Source: an uncultured Thermoanaerobaculum sp.
Lineage (GTDB): Bacteria > Acidobacteriota > Thermoanaerobaculia > Thermoanaerobaculales > Thermoanaerobaculaceae
Reading direction: 5' to 3'
DNA length: 64,000 nucleotides
Assembly (NCBI GenBank): GCA_937934115.1
Contig: CALHAH010000013.1
Span: 1-64,000 of the forward strand
The notes under the pieces were generated by a model. That model worked only from the letters and a program-made list of their open reading frames with translations. It had not been told where the DNA came from and made no database searches. Numbering within the stretch: the stretch's first letter is position 1; each line of letters starts with the position of its first letter. Of this stretch, positions 17,465 to 25,178 are shown piece after piece. Made by a program: the position numbers and the translations under genes.

Positions 17465-18586
17465 GTGGCGCGCCCTGCTAGCCTCTACCTCCACCTCCCC
17501 TTTTGCGCCTCGCGATGCGCGTATTGCACCTTCGTGACGTCAACGGAAAGGGAGCTTCTCCCTCGCTATATGGAGGCGTTGCGACGGGAGGTGGCGCTTT
17601 TGGGTCGCCTGGGCGGACGGCCCCTGCGCACCTTGTACTTGGGCGGTGGTACGCCATCGCTGGTGCCGGGCCCCGAGCTTTTAAGCCTCTTTGCCGTTCT
17701 TGACGCTTACTTTCCCCGGATCGCTGGCGCCGAGGTGACCTTGGAAGCCAACCCTGACGATGTCACCTCAGAGCGCATCGTGCTTTGGCAAAGGTTGGGT
17801 ATCAATCGGGTTTCTTTGGGGGTGCAGTCGTTTTGCGACGGCATCTTGGGCTTGCTTTCGCGGCGGCACTCCGCACAGCAAGCTGAGGATGCTTTGCAAA
17901 GCCTTTTGCAAGCAGGGTTTGTGGTGTCGGCCGACTTGATGCTGGGCCTACCCGGTTTGAGCGTAGCACTGCTTAAGGAAAGCCTGAAAGTGTTGCGGCG
18001 TCTTTTCCCGCACCACGTATCCGTGTACCTGCTGGAGATGGACAAACCGCATCGCTTGGCGCTTTTGGCGGAGCGCCACGCGGGGCTGTTCCCTTCTGAG
18101 GAGGACCTGGCGCGCCAGTACCTTTACACCACCCGCTTCTTGCGGCTGGCAGGCTACGAACATTACGAGGTCTCCAACTGGGCACGCCCTGGTTTTCAAG
18201 CCCAACACAACCTGCGCTATTGGCGCGGGGGGGTGGTGCTGGCCTGCGGTGTGGGGGCCTACGGCCAAGGGCAACGCAGTCGGTGGGCCAACAGCTCTGA
18301 CCTTGACGAATACATGCGCTTGGTGGCGGCGGGGCAGCTCCCTCGGGTTTCCCGTACCCAGCTGACAAAAGAGGCGGCGCGTGCGGAGAGGGTGATGCTT
18401 GGTTTGCGGCTTTCCCGCGGTGTTATGTGGGAAGAAGTGGAGGCTTTGGCTGCGATGCGACCTGATTTTTGGCGCCTGTTGCATGATTTTCTCGCGGCTG
18501 GATTGGCTCGAAGATGCGGTGGGAGGGTGCGGCTTACCCCTCGGGGGTGGCTGGTATCCAACGAGCTTTTTGCCACGCTGGTGTAA
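17465..18586 (+). CDS. hemW: HemW-like radical SAM protein
   Basis: Radical SAM protein of 373 residues in the HemN/HemW family. The iron-sulphur motif is CASRCAYC, preceded by LYLHLPF. Other marks are TLYLGGGTPSLV, EANPDDV, GINRVSLGVQSF, DLMLGLPG, HYEVSNWARPG, NLRYWRG and the C-terminal winged-helix-like end. HemW inserts or carries heme rather than oxidising coproporphyrinogen; the lack of the extra N-terminal region of HemN favours HemW. I start at the GTG at 17465, 2 nt after the previous stop, rather than 17432 inside that gene. Confidence 0.88.
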   Translation: MARPASLYLHLPFCASRCAYCTFVTSTERELLPRYMEALRREVALLGRLGGRPLRTLYLGGGTPSLVPGPELLSLFAVLDAYFPRIAGAEVTLEANPDDVTSERIVLWQRLGINRVSLGVQSFCDGILGLLSRRHSAQQAEDALQSLLQAGFVVSADLMLGLPGLSVALLKESLKVLRRLFPHHVSVYLLEMDKPHRLALLAERHAGLFPSEEDLARQYLYTTRFLRLAGYEHYEVSNWARPGFQAQHNLRYWRGGVVLACGVGAYGQGQRSRWANSSDLDEYMRLVAAGQLPRVSRTQLTKEAARAERVMLGLRLSRGVMWEEVEALAAMRPDFWRLLHDFLAAGLARRCGGRVRLTPRGWLVSNELFATLV

Positions 18587-18606
18587 ACTCCCATGGGAGG
18601 CAACGG

Positions 18607-19320
18607 ATGAAAAGGTCGTTGGTTTTGCTTCTCCTTTTCGTCAGTCCGGTCTTTGGCGGGGGCTTTTCCTTCGACCCGCGTTTTACGCCCCAAGACTTAG
18701 ACCGGCTAGGAGAGGCTTTGGGTGAGCTGGTGGCCTTCCCCAACCTTACCACTGCTACACCCTCGGGGATTGCGGGGTTTGAGCTCATGGGCGTAGCGAG
18801 CGGGCTTCCTGTGAGCTCGCACGAGCATTGGTACCGTTACGCGGTGGACGAGGGGACCACGCTGGGCCTTTTGCCGGCGTACCGGGTGGTGGCGCGGAAA
18901 GGCTTGCCACGGGCCTGGGATGTGGGGGTACAGTACGGGGAGCTTGCCGGTGAGCCTTTTTGGGGCGGGGAAATCCGCTGGTCGCTTTTCGAGGGCGGGG
19001 TCATCTTACCGGCGCTGGCGCTTTCCGGAAGTTGGAGCCGGCTTTCCACCGCGGACGTGGATTTTCGTGTGGGCGAGCTCAAGCTGGTGGCTTCCAAGGG
19101 TTTTTTGGTGGTGGCCCCTTACGCGGGGGTGGGGGTGAGGCGGCAAGAAATGGAAGCGTTTTTCGGTGATCCTTCCCCTCGCTGGCATAAGGCAGATGGG
19201 GACCGGGCAGTGGTGTTGGCGGGTGTGGTCGTGCACCCATTTCCGTTTTTGCGGGTGGTGGCAGAGGCGCGAAGGGGTAGGTTTACCTCGTATCTCGTGG
19301 CTTTCGGGGTGGGCTTATGA
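18607..19320 (+). CDS. Secreted, possibly outer-membrane barrel protein
   Basis: Protein of 237 residues with a clear signal peptide (MKRSLVLLLLFVSPVFGGG). The rest alternates polar and hydrophobic residues with many Gly and aromatic residues (VGVQYGELAGEPFWGGEIRW, VVAPYAGVGVRR) and ends in FGVGL, which fits a small beta barrel. I name no family. The start has GGGAGG 6 bases upstream. A TAAACT box at 18584 overlaps the hemW stop and could be its promoter. It overlaps the next gene by 4 bases (ATGA). Confidence 0.6.
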   Translation: MKRSLVLLLLFVSPVFGGGFSFDPRFTPQDLDRLGEALGELVAFPNLTTATPSGIAGFELMGVASGLPVSSHEHWYRYAVDEGTTLGLLPAYRVVARKGLPRAWDVGVQYGELAGEPFWGGEIRWSLFEGGVILPALALSGSWSRLSTADVDFRVGELKLVASKGFLVVAPYAGVGVRRQEMEAFFGDPSPRWHKADGDRAVVLAGVVVHPFPFLRVVAEARRGRFTSYLVAFGVGL

Positions 19321-19754
19321 GCACAAGGACGGCGCTGTGTCTTGGTTGGGCAGTAACGGTTTTGGCCTTGGCCGGCTGCGGGGGGAAGGAAACACCGGAA
19401 GAAAGGGTAAGTCGGTTGCGTCTGGCCCACCAGGTGCAACCCACCGCCGTGCAAGTGCGAACCACAGCTTTAGGGCCGGAGCTTCTCGTTGACTTCACGG
19501 TGGTGAACACTGCCCGGGAGAAATTGCCCACGTTGACCGTGAAGGTGGTATTGGTGGATAGGCACGGACGGGACCGGGCCACGCACCTGGTGAGCTTGAA
19601 CACCTCAGATTTGCTTCCTGGCGTGGCGGGCCAAGTGACTGGCTTCATTCCTGGAGAGAGCCTTGCGCCTGGGGAGCAGGTACGGGTGGAAGTGGAAGCC
19701 AACGTTACGGTTAAGGAACGTGCCCGCTACCCGGAGTACCGACAAGCCCTGTGA
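19317..19754 (+). CDS. Small lipoprotein
   Basis: Lipoprotein of 145 residues: signal peptide ending in LALAGC (lipidation at Cys21), then a charged stretch and an Ig-like beta region (LLVDFTVVNTAREKLPTLTVKVVLVD and LAPGEQVRVEVEANV, residues about 56-131). The pattern resembles domains that describe additive or FxLYD-type proteins, but I would not assign one. It is coupled to the barrel-like gene upstream, so both probably act at the outer membrane. Confidence 0.65.
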   Translation: MSTRTALCLGWAVTVLALAGCGGKETPEERVSRLRLAHQVQPTAVQVRTTALGPELLVDFTVVNTAREKLPTLTVKVVLVDRHGRDRATHLVSLNTSDLLPGVAGQVTGFIPGESLAPGEQVRVEVEANVTVKERARYPEYRQAL

Positions 19755-19772
19755 CGGCGAAAAAGCCGGGCC

Positions 19773-20033
19773 TCAGTTCACTGGGTCGATGGAGGACAGC
19801 TGAAAGCGATCCATGATAATGCGCTCGAGGCGCGGGCGGATGATCAGGTCAAAGGTGTCTTCTTTTCCAGGGAACATGCGCGCCACCGCCGAGCGCGCCG
19901 CTTCCACCAGCCGCAACGCTTCACACAGCTTCAAGCCCGGATCTTCAGCCAGTATTTGCGCTGTCAGATCCACCAGGATCCTCATGTGGCGGATCTTTCG
20001 GTTTTCCTCGCGGATGGCGTCATCTTCCCTCAT
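19773..20033 (-). CDS. Small conserved-looking helical protein
   Basis: Protein of 86 residues, all helical, charged, with no signal peptide. The central block LTAQILAEDPGLKLCEALRLVEAARSAV looks like a folded helical bundle and the end (FDLIIRPRLERIIMDRF) is amphipathic; residues are spread over about 22-80. I recall similar short unnamed proteins in related genomes but cannot assign a role. It is convergent with the lipoprotein gene and divergent from the phosphatase gene. Confidence 0.6.
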   Translation of the reverse strand: MREDDAIREENRKIRHMRILVDLTAQILAEDPGLKLCEALRLVEAARSAVARMFPGKEDTFDLIIRPRLERIIMDRFQLSSIDPVN

Positions 20034-20099
20034 CGTCTTCGCAAACCCCGCTCAAGCCCAAACTCATTCCCAAGGTATTCTAGCGCCGGGAGGGTGAGG

Positions 20100-20930
20100 G
20101 TGGATTCTTACGTGGCTTTTGCTGCTACGGCTGCGCAAGTGGGAGGCGATGTCCTCCGCAGGCACTTCCGGGGGGTGCTGCGGGTAGACGAAAAGTCTCG
20201 CCACGACTTTGTTTCCACGGCCGATCGCGAAAGTGAGAAGGCCATTCGCGCCTACTTAAAGCGTGTTACGCCGGAATGTGCGTTTCTCGGTGAGGAAAGC
20301 GGACGCGCCGGTTCTCAGACCCGTTGTTGGGTGGTGGATCCCTTGGACGGCACCACGAATTTTGTGCGCGGGTTTCCTCACTTCGCGGTTTCGGTGGCGT
20401 TAATGGAGGACAGCCAGGTTTTGGTAGGGGTGGTTTACGATCCCATGCGGGACGAGCTGTTCAGCGCCTCCCGGGGCGGTGGGGCTTTTTGCAATGGCAA
20501 AAGGATTGCGGTGAGCGGTCGAGCCTCTCTGGAGGGCTCATTTTTGACCACCGGTTTCCCCTTCCGGATGGGGGCGGCTCTCCCCACGTACTTGGCGATC
20601 TTTGCCGAGATTTTCCCCCAGGCAGCTGCCATTCGTCGGCCAGGCGCCGCGACCCTCGATTTGGCGCACACCGCCTGCGGTGTTTTTGACGGGTTTTTCG
20701 AGTTTTTCCTTTCGGTTTGGGATCTCGCTGCGGGTGTTTTGCTGGTGCGGGAGGCAGGGGGTGTGGTGAGCAACCTGGACGGGGATCCCGACGTTTGGAC
20801 CAGTGGCAACGTCGTTGCGGGTTCACCCCTAGTGCACGGAAAGCTCTTGGCCATTGTGCAAAAACACACCAGCGAGAAAGACCTTCGTGCTCTCCGAGCC
20901 CAGCTTACTGCGACAGAATTGGGACAGTAG
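20100..20930 (+). CDS. Inositol monophosphatase family protein
   Basis: Mg-dependent sugar or inositol phosphatase of 276 residues. Seen: DFVSTADRESEKAIR, FLGEESG (metal-binding Glu), the core motif VDPLDGTTNFVRGFPHFAVS, and the C-terminal VWDLAAGVLLVREAGG. This motif set covers inositol monophosphatase and fructose-1,6-bisphosphatase of the SuhB type; the substrate is open. I chose the GTG at 20100: GGGAGG ends 6 bases before it, whereas the GTG at 20094 directly abuts the site and the ORF opening at 19956 runs through the divergent gene. Confidence 0.85.
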   Translation: MDSYVAFAATAAQVGGDVLRRHFRGVLRVDEKSRHDFVSTADRESEKAIRAYLKRVTPECAFLGEESGRAGSQTRCWVVDPLDGTTNFVRGFPHFAVSVALMEDSQVLVGVVYDPMRDELFSASRGGGAFCNGKRIAVSGRASLEGSFLTTGFPFRMGAALPTYLAIFAEIFPQAAAIRRPGAATLDLAHTACGVFDGFFEFFLSVWDLAAGVLLVREAGGVVSNLDGDPDVWTSGNVVAGSPLVHGKLLAIVQKHTSEKDLRALRAQLTATELGQ

Positions 20931-20994
20931 GAAGCAGCAGACTTGCGTCGTCGACCCTACGCGCAACGTCAAGGACCGGCGAAGGAGCAAACAG

Positions 20995-21023
20995 TTGCCA
21001 AGGTCTTCTTGTGAAACTATTAT
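20995..21023 (+). promoter_or_regulatory. Sigma70-type promoter before the GGDEF gene
   Basis: TTGCCA (20995-21000), 17 bases, TATTAT (21018-21023). Transcription would begin near 21030, only a few bases before the GTG candidates of the diguanylate cyclase gene. It supports a start later than the upstream ATG at 20854. Confidence 0.55.
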
Positions 21024-21033
21024 ACTTTTGAAC

Positions 21034-22131
21034 GTGGATAAGGTGTCGCGAGCGTCTTCCAAATCATCCCCCCGCCTCCTCCCGGTGGAGGAACGTTTAC
21101 CAATCCGCGGTCTTGACCTTGAGCGTCTCATCAACCTCGTGCGCTTGGCAGTGGTGGCCACGGTTGCGGCAGTGGGCGAATACCAAAAGCTTCAGGGTTG
21201 GGCGCCCCTTCCGGAACTCAGCAACACGGGTGTGCTTTGGGGACTTGTTGTGGGACTTGGGTTCCTGCAGCTGTTTTTGGCGTTTTTGCCTTGGGATCAG
21301 CGGTACTCGCGGGTCCTAGCACTTTTAGACGTGGCCGTGGTCACCGCTGTGCTCTTAGGCTTTGTTTTCAGTGGAAGGCCCTTGTGGGCTACCAACTCAC
21401 AGGTGGTGTTTTTGGGGTACCTCTTGGGCCTGGTACTGGTGGGTTTGCGCGGGGATACGGTCTTGGCCCGTCGGGTAGCGACGGCCGCTTTTTTTGGCTA
21501 CGGAGGCGTGGTAAGCCTTGCCGTTTTGGACGGGAGTCTCGCTCAGCTGTCCCCGGACCTGGCCTACGGCATGTTTCGTTGGGACGTTCAAGTACTGCGT
21601 CTTGGTTTGCTTTTTTCCTGTGGGTTGGCCGTCATCTATGGGGCGAAGCTTGCGGAAATGGAGCGAAAGTCATCCCGTTTGGATGCTTTGACTGGTGTTT
21701 TTAACCGCCGGTTTTTGGATGAATACCTCACGATGATGGTGGCACGGGCAAAAAGGGCTAGACAACCCCTTTCCGTGCTTATGGTGGATTTGGACGGTTT
21801 CAAGCACTACAACGATACCTGCGGTCACCAAAGGGGCGACGAGTTGCTGCGCGAGGTAGCCCTTTCTCTCGCGGGGGCGGTACGAGAAGACAACGTGGTG
21901 GCGCGTTACGGCGGGGATGAATTCGTGGTTATCCTTCCTTCCACTCCCGGTGATGTAGCCCGCCAGGTAGCCACTGACCTCTGTGGGATTTTTACCGGGG
22001 ATGTTACGGTTTCCGTTGGCATTGCGTGCCTGGGTCCGGGTGGGGGGAGCAAGGGCGAGCTCGTGCGCGCTGCCGATGAAGCCTTGTACCGTGCCAAAAA
22101 ACAAGGAGGGGGCGTGGCGGTGGCAGGGTAA
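21034..22131 (+). CDS. Membrane diguanylate cyclase (GGDEF)
   Basis: Protein of about 365 residues: five or six membrane helices (LINLVRLAVVATVAAV to LRLGLLFSCGLAVIYG, residues about 30-205), then a GGDEF domain that makes c-di-GMP. Active-site RYGGDEFVVI is intact, as are DALTGVFNRR and VDLDGFKHYND. The inhibitory site is degenerate: REDN in place of R-x-x-D five residues before GGDEF, so product inhibition may be weak. The start is uncertain: TTG 21028, GTG 21034 and GTG 21043 are all near the promoter; the frame is open back to 20854. Confidence 0.85.
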   Translation: MDKVSRASSKSSPRLLPVEERLPIRGLDLERLINLVRLAVVATVAAVGEYQKLQGWAPLPELSNTGVLWGLVVGLGFLQLFLAFLPWDQRYSRVLALLDVAVVTAVLLGFVFSGRPLWATNSQVVFLGYLLGLVLVGLRGDTVLARRVATAAFFGYGGVVSLAVLDGSLAQLSPDLAYGMFRWDVQVLRLGLLFSCGLAVIYGAKLAEMERKSSRLDALTGVFNRRFLDEYLTMMVARAKRARQPLSVLMVDLDGFKHYNDTCGHQRGDELLREVALSLAGAVREDNVVARYGGDEFVVILPSTPGDVARQVATDLCGIFTGDVTVSVGIACLGPGGGSKGELVRAADEALYRAKKQGGGVAVAG

Positions 22132-22233
22132 ACAGGGGCACAATTTCAGGATAGCAAGCTGCACAACACGCCCAACCGCAAAAAAGCCGCTCTTGGCTTG
22201 CGTTTCCTCCTCCGGTGTGCACAATAGCCGCTG

Positions 22234-22482
22234 GTGCGGGTTTTTCTGCGGCACGCCTTGGGTTGGAGTTTTATGCTCCTTGGGGTCATCGGTTCTCTTT
22301 TGCCGATCCTTCAAGGTTGGCTGTTCTTTGCGGCAGGGGCGCTGCTCTTGGCGCCGGAAGTGCCACTTTTCCGACGCATGTTTTGCTGGATTGAAAACCG
22401 CTTCCCCCGCCTCAAAAAGCCACTGACGCAGCTGCGGCACCGCCTCGATCGAAGCCAGCCGCCCTGCCCCCCAGACCCCTAG
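22234..22482 (+). CDS. Small membrane protein, PGPGW-like
   Basis: Protein of 82 residues with one long or two short hydrophobic segments (LGWSFMLLGVIGSLLPILQGWLFFAAGALLLAPE, residues about 9-42) and a basic C-terminal half rich in Pro and Arg. The layout G-W, hairpin, L-L-A-P-E resembles small PGPGW/DUF454-type membrane proteins of unknown role. The start is a GTG. Its end overlaps the convergent gene by 4 bases. The 100 bases before it show no clear terminator for the GGDEF gene. Confidence 0.55.
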   Translation: MRVFLRHALGWSFMLLGVIGSLLPILQGWLFFAAGALLLAPEVPLFRRMFCWIENRFPRLKKPLTQLRHRLDRSQPPCPPDP

Positions 22483-22952
22483 GCCGCTTGTTCGTGGCCG
22501 GCTATTGGAGTTTGCAGCAGCGCCGCGACCTTTTCTTTTAAGGGCCACAAAACCAGCATGCCCACGAGGCCCACACCGTTGAAGTACCAAAACCAATCAC
22601 CGCGTCCGGTAATGAAGAACAACAAAAGCCCAAAAATCGCCACCGCTTCCAGGCGGGCAAAAGCCACGATGTGAGCAGCACGGTGGGCGTGCAAAAGGGG
22701 CAGGGGGTCTTGACTGACCGCGAATACCTGCCGTGGCTTGGCCAGCATGGCACGGTACACTGGCATGATGGTGAGGATGTTGAGCACGGTGAGAGCGGTA
22801 AACACCCAAAACAGCGGGTGGGTTTGCATAACCACCGGCGATTCCGGTGGCGGCACCATGAGCACCAAAAGCCCGTAAACGATCGTGCTCGCCACAAAAG
22901 CGCCGCAAAGGACGTGAAGCGTGCGGGTGTGGGCAGTGATGAGTTGTTCCAT
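22479..22952 (-). CDS. Four-helix membrane protein, unknown
   Basis: Protein of 157 residues with four hydrophobic segments (about 12-35, 47-70, 92-113, 120-140) and a short cytoplasmic tail. Charged residues are few and no catalytic motif is visible; His residues occur at HTRTLHVL and LLHAHRAAH, too loosely placed to claim heme. I do not recognise the family. It has a good promoter and a GGAGGAGG site 3-4 bases before the ATG, so it is a real, separately expressed gene. Confidence 0.6.
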   Translation of the reverse strand: MEQLITAHTRTLHVLCGAFVASTIVYGLLVLMVPPPESPVVMQTHPLFWVFTALTVLNILTIMPVYRAMLAKPRQVFAVSQDPLPLLHAHRAAHIVAFARLEAVAIFGLLLFFITGRGDWFWYFNGVGLVGMLVLWPLKEKVAALLQTPIAGHEQAA

Positions 22953-22976
22953 GGTCCTCCTCCGTTGCCTGCATCA

Positions 22977-23006
22977 AGCCTAGCGAACGGTCCAGGCTAA
23001 GGTCAA
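22977..23006 (-). promoter_or_regulatory. Sigma70-type promoter of the four-helix membrane protein gene
   Basis: On the minus strand TTGACC (23006-23001), 18 bases, TAGGCT (22982-22977), followed by GGAGGAGG and the ATG at 22952. The -35 element differs from the consensus at one base. Confidence 0.6.
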
Positions 23007-23066
23007 GATCCGGGGGCTTCTTGTTTGGCGATTTCCATATGAGGCAAAATTGCTCATTGTTGCCCC

Positions 23067-23096
23067 TTGAGGCATGGGCGAGGTCAAGGGGATAAT
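23067..23096 (+). promoter_or_regulatory. Promoter of tRNA-Ser
   Basis: TTGAGG (23067-23072), 18 bases, GATAAT (23091-23096); the tRNA begins 10 bases later. Both hexamers are fair matches and the distance to the RNA is right. Confidence 0.5.
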
Positions 23097-23105
23097 GCAC
23101 CGTTC

Positions 23106-23193
23106 GGAGGGGTGGCCGAGCGGCTAAAGGCAGCGGTCTTGAAAACCGCCATCCCGCAAGGGATCAAGGGTTCGAATCCCTTCCCCTCCGCCA
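23106..23193 (+). tRNA. tRNA-Ser(TGA)
   Basis: An 88-nt tRNA with a long variable arm, as class II serine tRNAs have. Acceptor stem GGAGGGG pairs with CCCCTCC; discriminator G and an encoded CCA follow. The anticodon loop is CTTGAAA inside the stem GCGGT/ACCGC, giving anticodon TGA, which reads UCA. The T arm has the GGTTCGAATCC box. Confidence 0.95.
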
Positions 23194-23232
23194 GGCCTTG
23201 CCAAAGGAGCCCCTGGCGCGCACATTGGGATT

Positions 23233-25170
23233 ATGAAGGCCCTCGTTTTGCTGCCGCTTTTTTGGGTTTTCCTGTGGGTTTTAGGCAGCTGGGTGTGGCG
23301 AAAGCCCGTCAACCCTTCCCACCTGCGCGCGACGGTGGCTTTGCTTTTGGGTTTTTATTTACTAGCCACTGCTTTTTTGGGGCTTTTGTGGATGAGCCGC
23401 ATGGAGCTGCCGGTTTTCGACTGGCACTACCTCATGGGGTACTGCTTGCTGGTGGTAGCCCTATGGCATGTGTGGCTAGAATGGCCGCGCCTTTCCCGGT
23501 TTTGCAAACACCCCGGGGAGGAAGTGTTTCCCAAGTGGTTTTGGCTGGTGACAGGGGCTTCGAGCCTGGTGGTGCTGTTGGTGGTTTTTGGAAAAGTGGG
23601 GTTGGGAGAAAAGCAGCGTTTTGCGGAAGGTATGCCAGCCGCGCCCCCAATGCCAGCCCCCCAGCCTGCCGCCTCACCTACGGTTGCTGCGCCTGTCTCT
23701 TTGGTTTTTGGCGCGGCTGCCCGGGGCAACGACGCGGCACGGCAAGCCGTGGCCTACATGAGCAGGGAATCGTCCGCTTCCCTGGGCGGCTTGGTGCGGC
23801 GGGGGTTGTTTTTTGGTCCTAAGGTGCCTAGCGTGCATCACGTGGAAGGACGCCCGCTTGTTCCCTTACCTCCTCCTTTGCCGCAGTTGGGAAGCGGTCT
23901 TTCCGCGGCGTTGCCGTGGTTGGCACGGCCCACGTCGTCCCGCTGCGGCGCACCGTCCCTTGCCGAGATGGCCACCTTGCTGTTTGCCGCGACCGGCGTG
24001 ACGGAAGTGCGGCGTTTCGGCCTTGAAACCGTATATCTGCGCGCGGCGCCTTCGGCGGGGGCTTTGTATCCGGTGGAGGTGTACCTGGTGAACACCGACC
24101 GGGGAGAACTGGCCCCGGGGGTGTACGCCTACGTTCCAGAAAAACATGCGCTGTCGCCGCTACCCGGTTCCGCCGATGGCAGTGCTTGGGCGCGAGCCTT
24201 GGGCATGCCCGACGGGGCAGTGGTGGGGCGCCCGCTTTTGGTGTTCACCACGGTTTTTCAGCGTACGGTGTGGAAGTACGGCTCCCGTTCCTACCGCTAC
24301 GTGGCTTTAGATGCGGGGCACGTGGTGGCCAACCTTTGGCTGACCGCTGCTGCTTTATCCTGGCCGGTGCAGGTGACGCCCTTTTTTTCGGATCCGGAGG
24401 TGGAGGCACTTTTGGGCCTTTCGCTGGAAGAAGAAGGGGCCATGGCAGTGGCGGTGTTTGATTGGCCACCTTCAAGCCCCCGGGTGATACCCGCCTTTGC
24501 CGAAGTGCGGGTGGGGGGGTCGTGGGACAGGGAGGAACTCACACGGTTAAGCCATAAGCTGACCCGATGGCAGTGGGCCATGGGCGAGAGTTGGGTTTGG
24601 CAGCCGCGGGTGCTGGCCACCGCTTTTGCTGAGGGAGGCCCCGACCTTCTCAGCCTTATCAAAAACCGCCGCTCCTACCGGCGCTTTTCCCTGGAGCCGC
24701 TATCCTCGGGGGTGCTGGCTTCGGTTCTTGGTAGGGTGGGAGCGTTGGCGCCGCTGGTGCCCGGTGGTGACGGGGTGGAGGTGCGGGTGGTGGTGGTGCG
24801 GGATGAGGGGCTGGCTCCTGGGGTTTACCGCTGGCACCCGGCGGAAGGCGGCTTGAACCTGGTAAGGGCTGGCAACTTTGGCCGGGCGCTGTACCGTGCC
24901 GGTTTCTCCCAGGAGCTTTTGCAGCGGGCAGCAGCGGCGGTGGTGTTCTCCTTGAACGAAGAGGTACTCGCTTCGGCTTTTGGGAGGCGTGGTTTTCGCA
25001 TTGGGCTTTTGACCACCGGGATGCTGGGGGAGGTGGTGTATCTGGCGGCGGGCGAAGCAGGGCTGAAAGCGTGCGGCGTTGGGGCTTTTGCCGACGAGGA
25101 GCTTTCCAGTTTGCTGCAGCTTTCCGCAGGTGTAAGCCCGGTTTACCTGGTGGCGTTGGGAAAGGCATAG
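23233..25170 (+). CDS. Membrane-anchored double SagB-type nitroreductase
   Basis: Protein of 645 residues. Residues 1-125 hold four membrane helices, the third with two His 14 apart (DWHYLMGY and ALWHVWLEW), a spacing like heme b ligands. A Pro/Ala-rich linker follows (about 135-160), then two nitroreductase-fold FMN domains. The first has LRAAPSAGALYPVEVYLV and SYRYVALDAGHVVANLWL; the second has KNRRSYRRFSLEPLS and GLLTTGMLGEVVYLAA. SagB-type oxidases make azoles from peptide Cys or Ser in some clusters, but many lack that role. No YcaO cyclase is present here. It is followed 8 bases later by the MEMO-like gene, so they form a pair. Confidence 0.75.
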   Translation: MKALVLLPLFWVFLWVLGSWVWRKPVNPSHLRATVALLLGFYLLATAFLGLLWMSRMELPVFDWHYLMGYCLLVVALWHVWLEWPRLSRFCKHPGEEVFPKWFWLVTGASSLVVLLVVFGKVGLGEKQRFAEGMPAAPPMPAPQPAASPTVAAPVSLVFGAAARGNDAARQAVAYMSRESSASLGGLVRRGLFFGPKVPSVHHVEGRPLVPLPPPLPQLGSGLSAALPWLARPTSSRCGAPSLAEMATLLFAATGVTEVRRFGLETVYLRAAPSAGALYPVEVYLVNTDRGELAPGVYAYVPEKHALSPLPGSADGSAWARALGMPDGAVVGRPLLVFTTVFQRTVWKYGSRSYRYVALDAGHVVANLWLTAAALSWPVQVTPFFSDPEVEALLGLSLEEEGAMAVAVFDWPPSSPRVIPAFAEVRVGGSWDREELTRLSHKLTRWQWAMGESWVWQPRVLATAFAEGGPDLLSLIKNRRSYRRFSLEPLSSGVLASVLGRVGALAPLVPGGDGVEVRVVVVRDEGLAPGVYRWHPAEGGLNLVRAGNFGRALYRAGFSQELLQRAAAAVVFSLNEEVLASAFGRRGFRIGLLTTGMLGEVVYLAAGEAGLKACGVGAFADEELSSLLQLSAGVSPVYLVALGKA

Positions 25171-25178
25171 GGGGGCAA

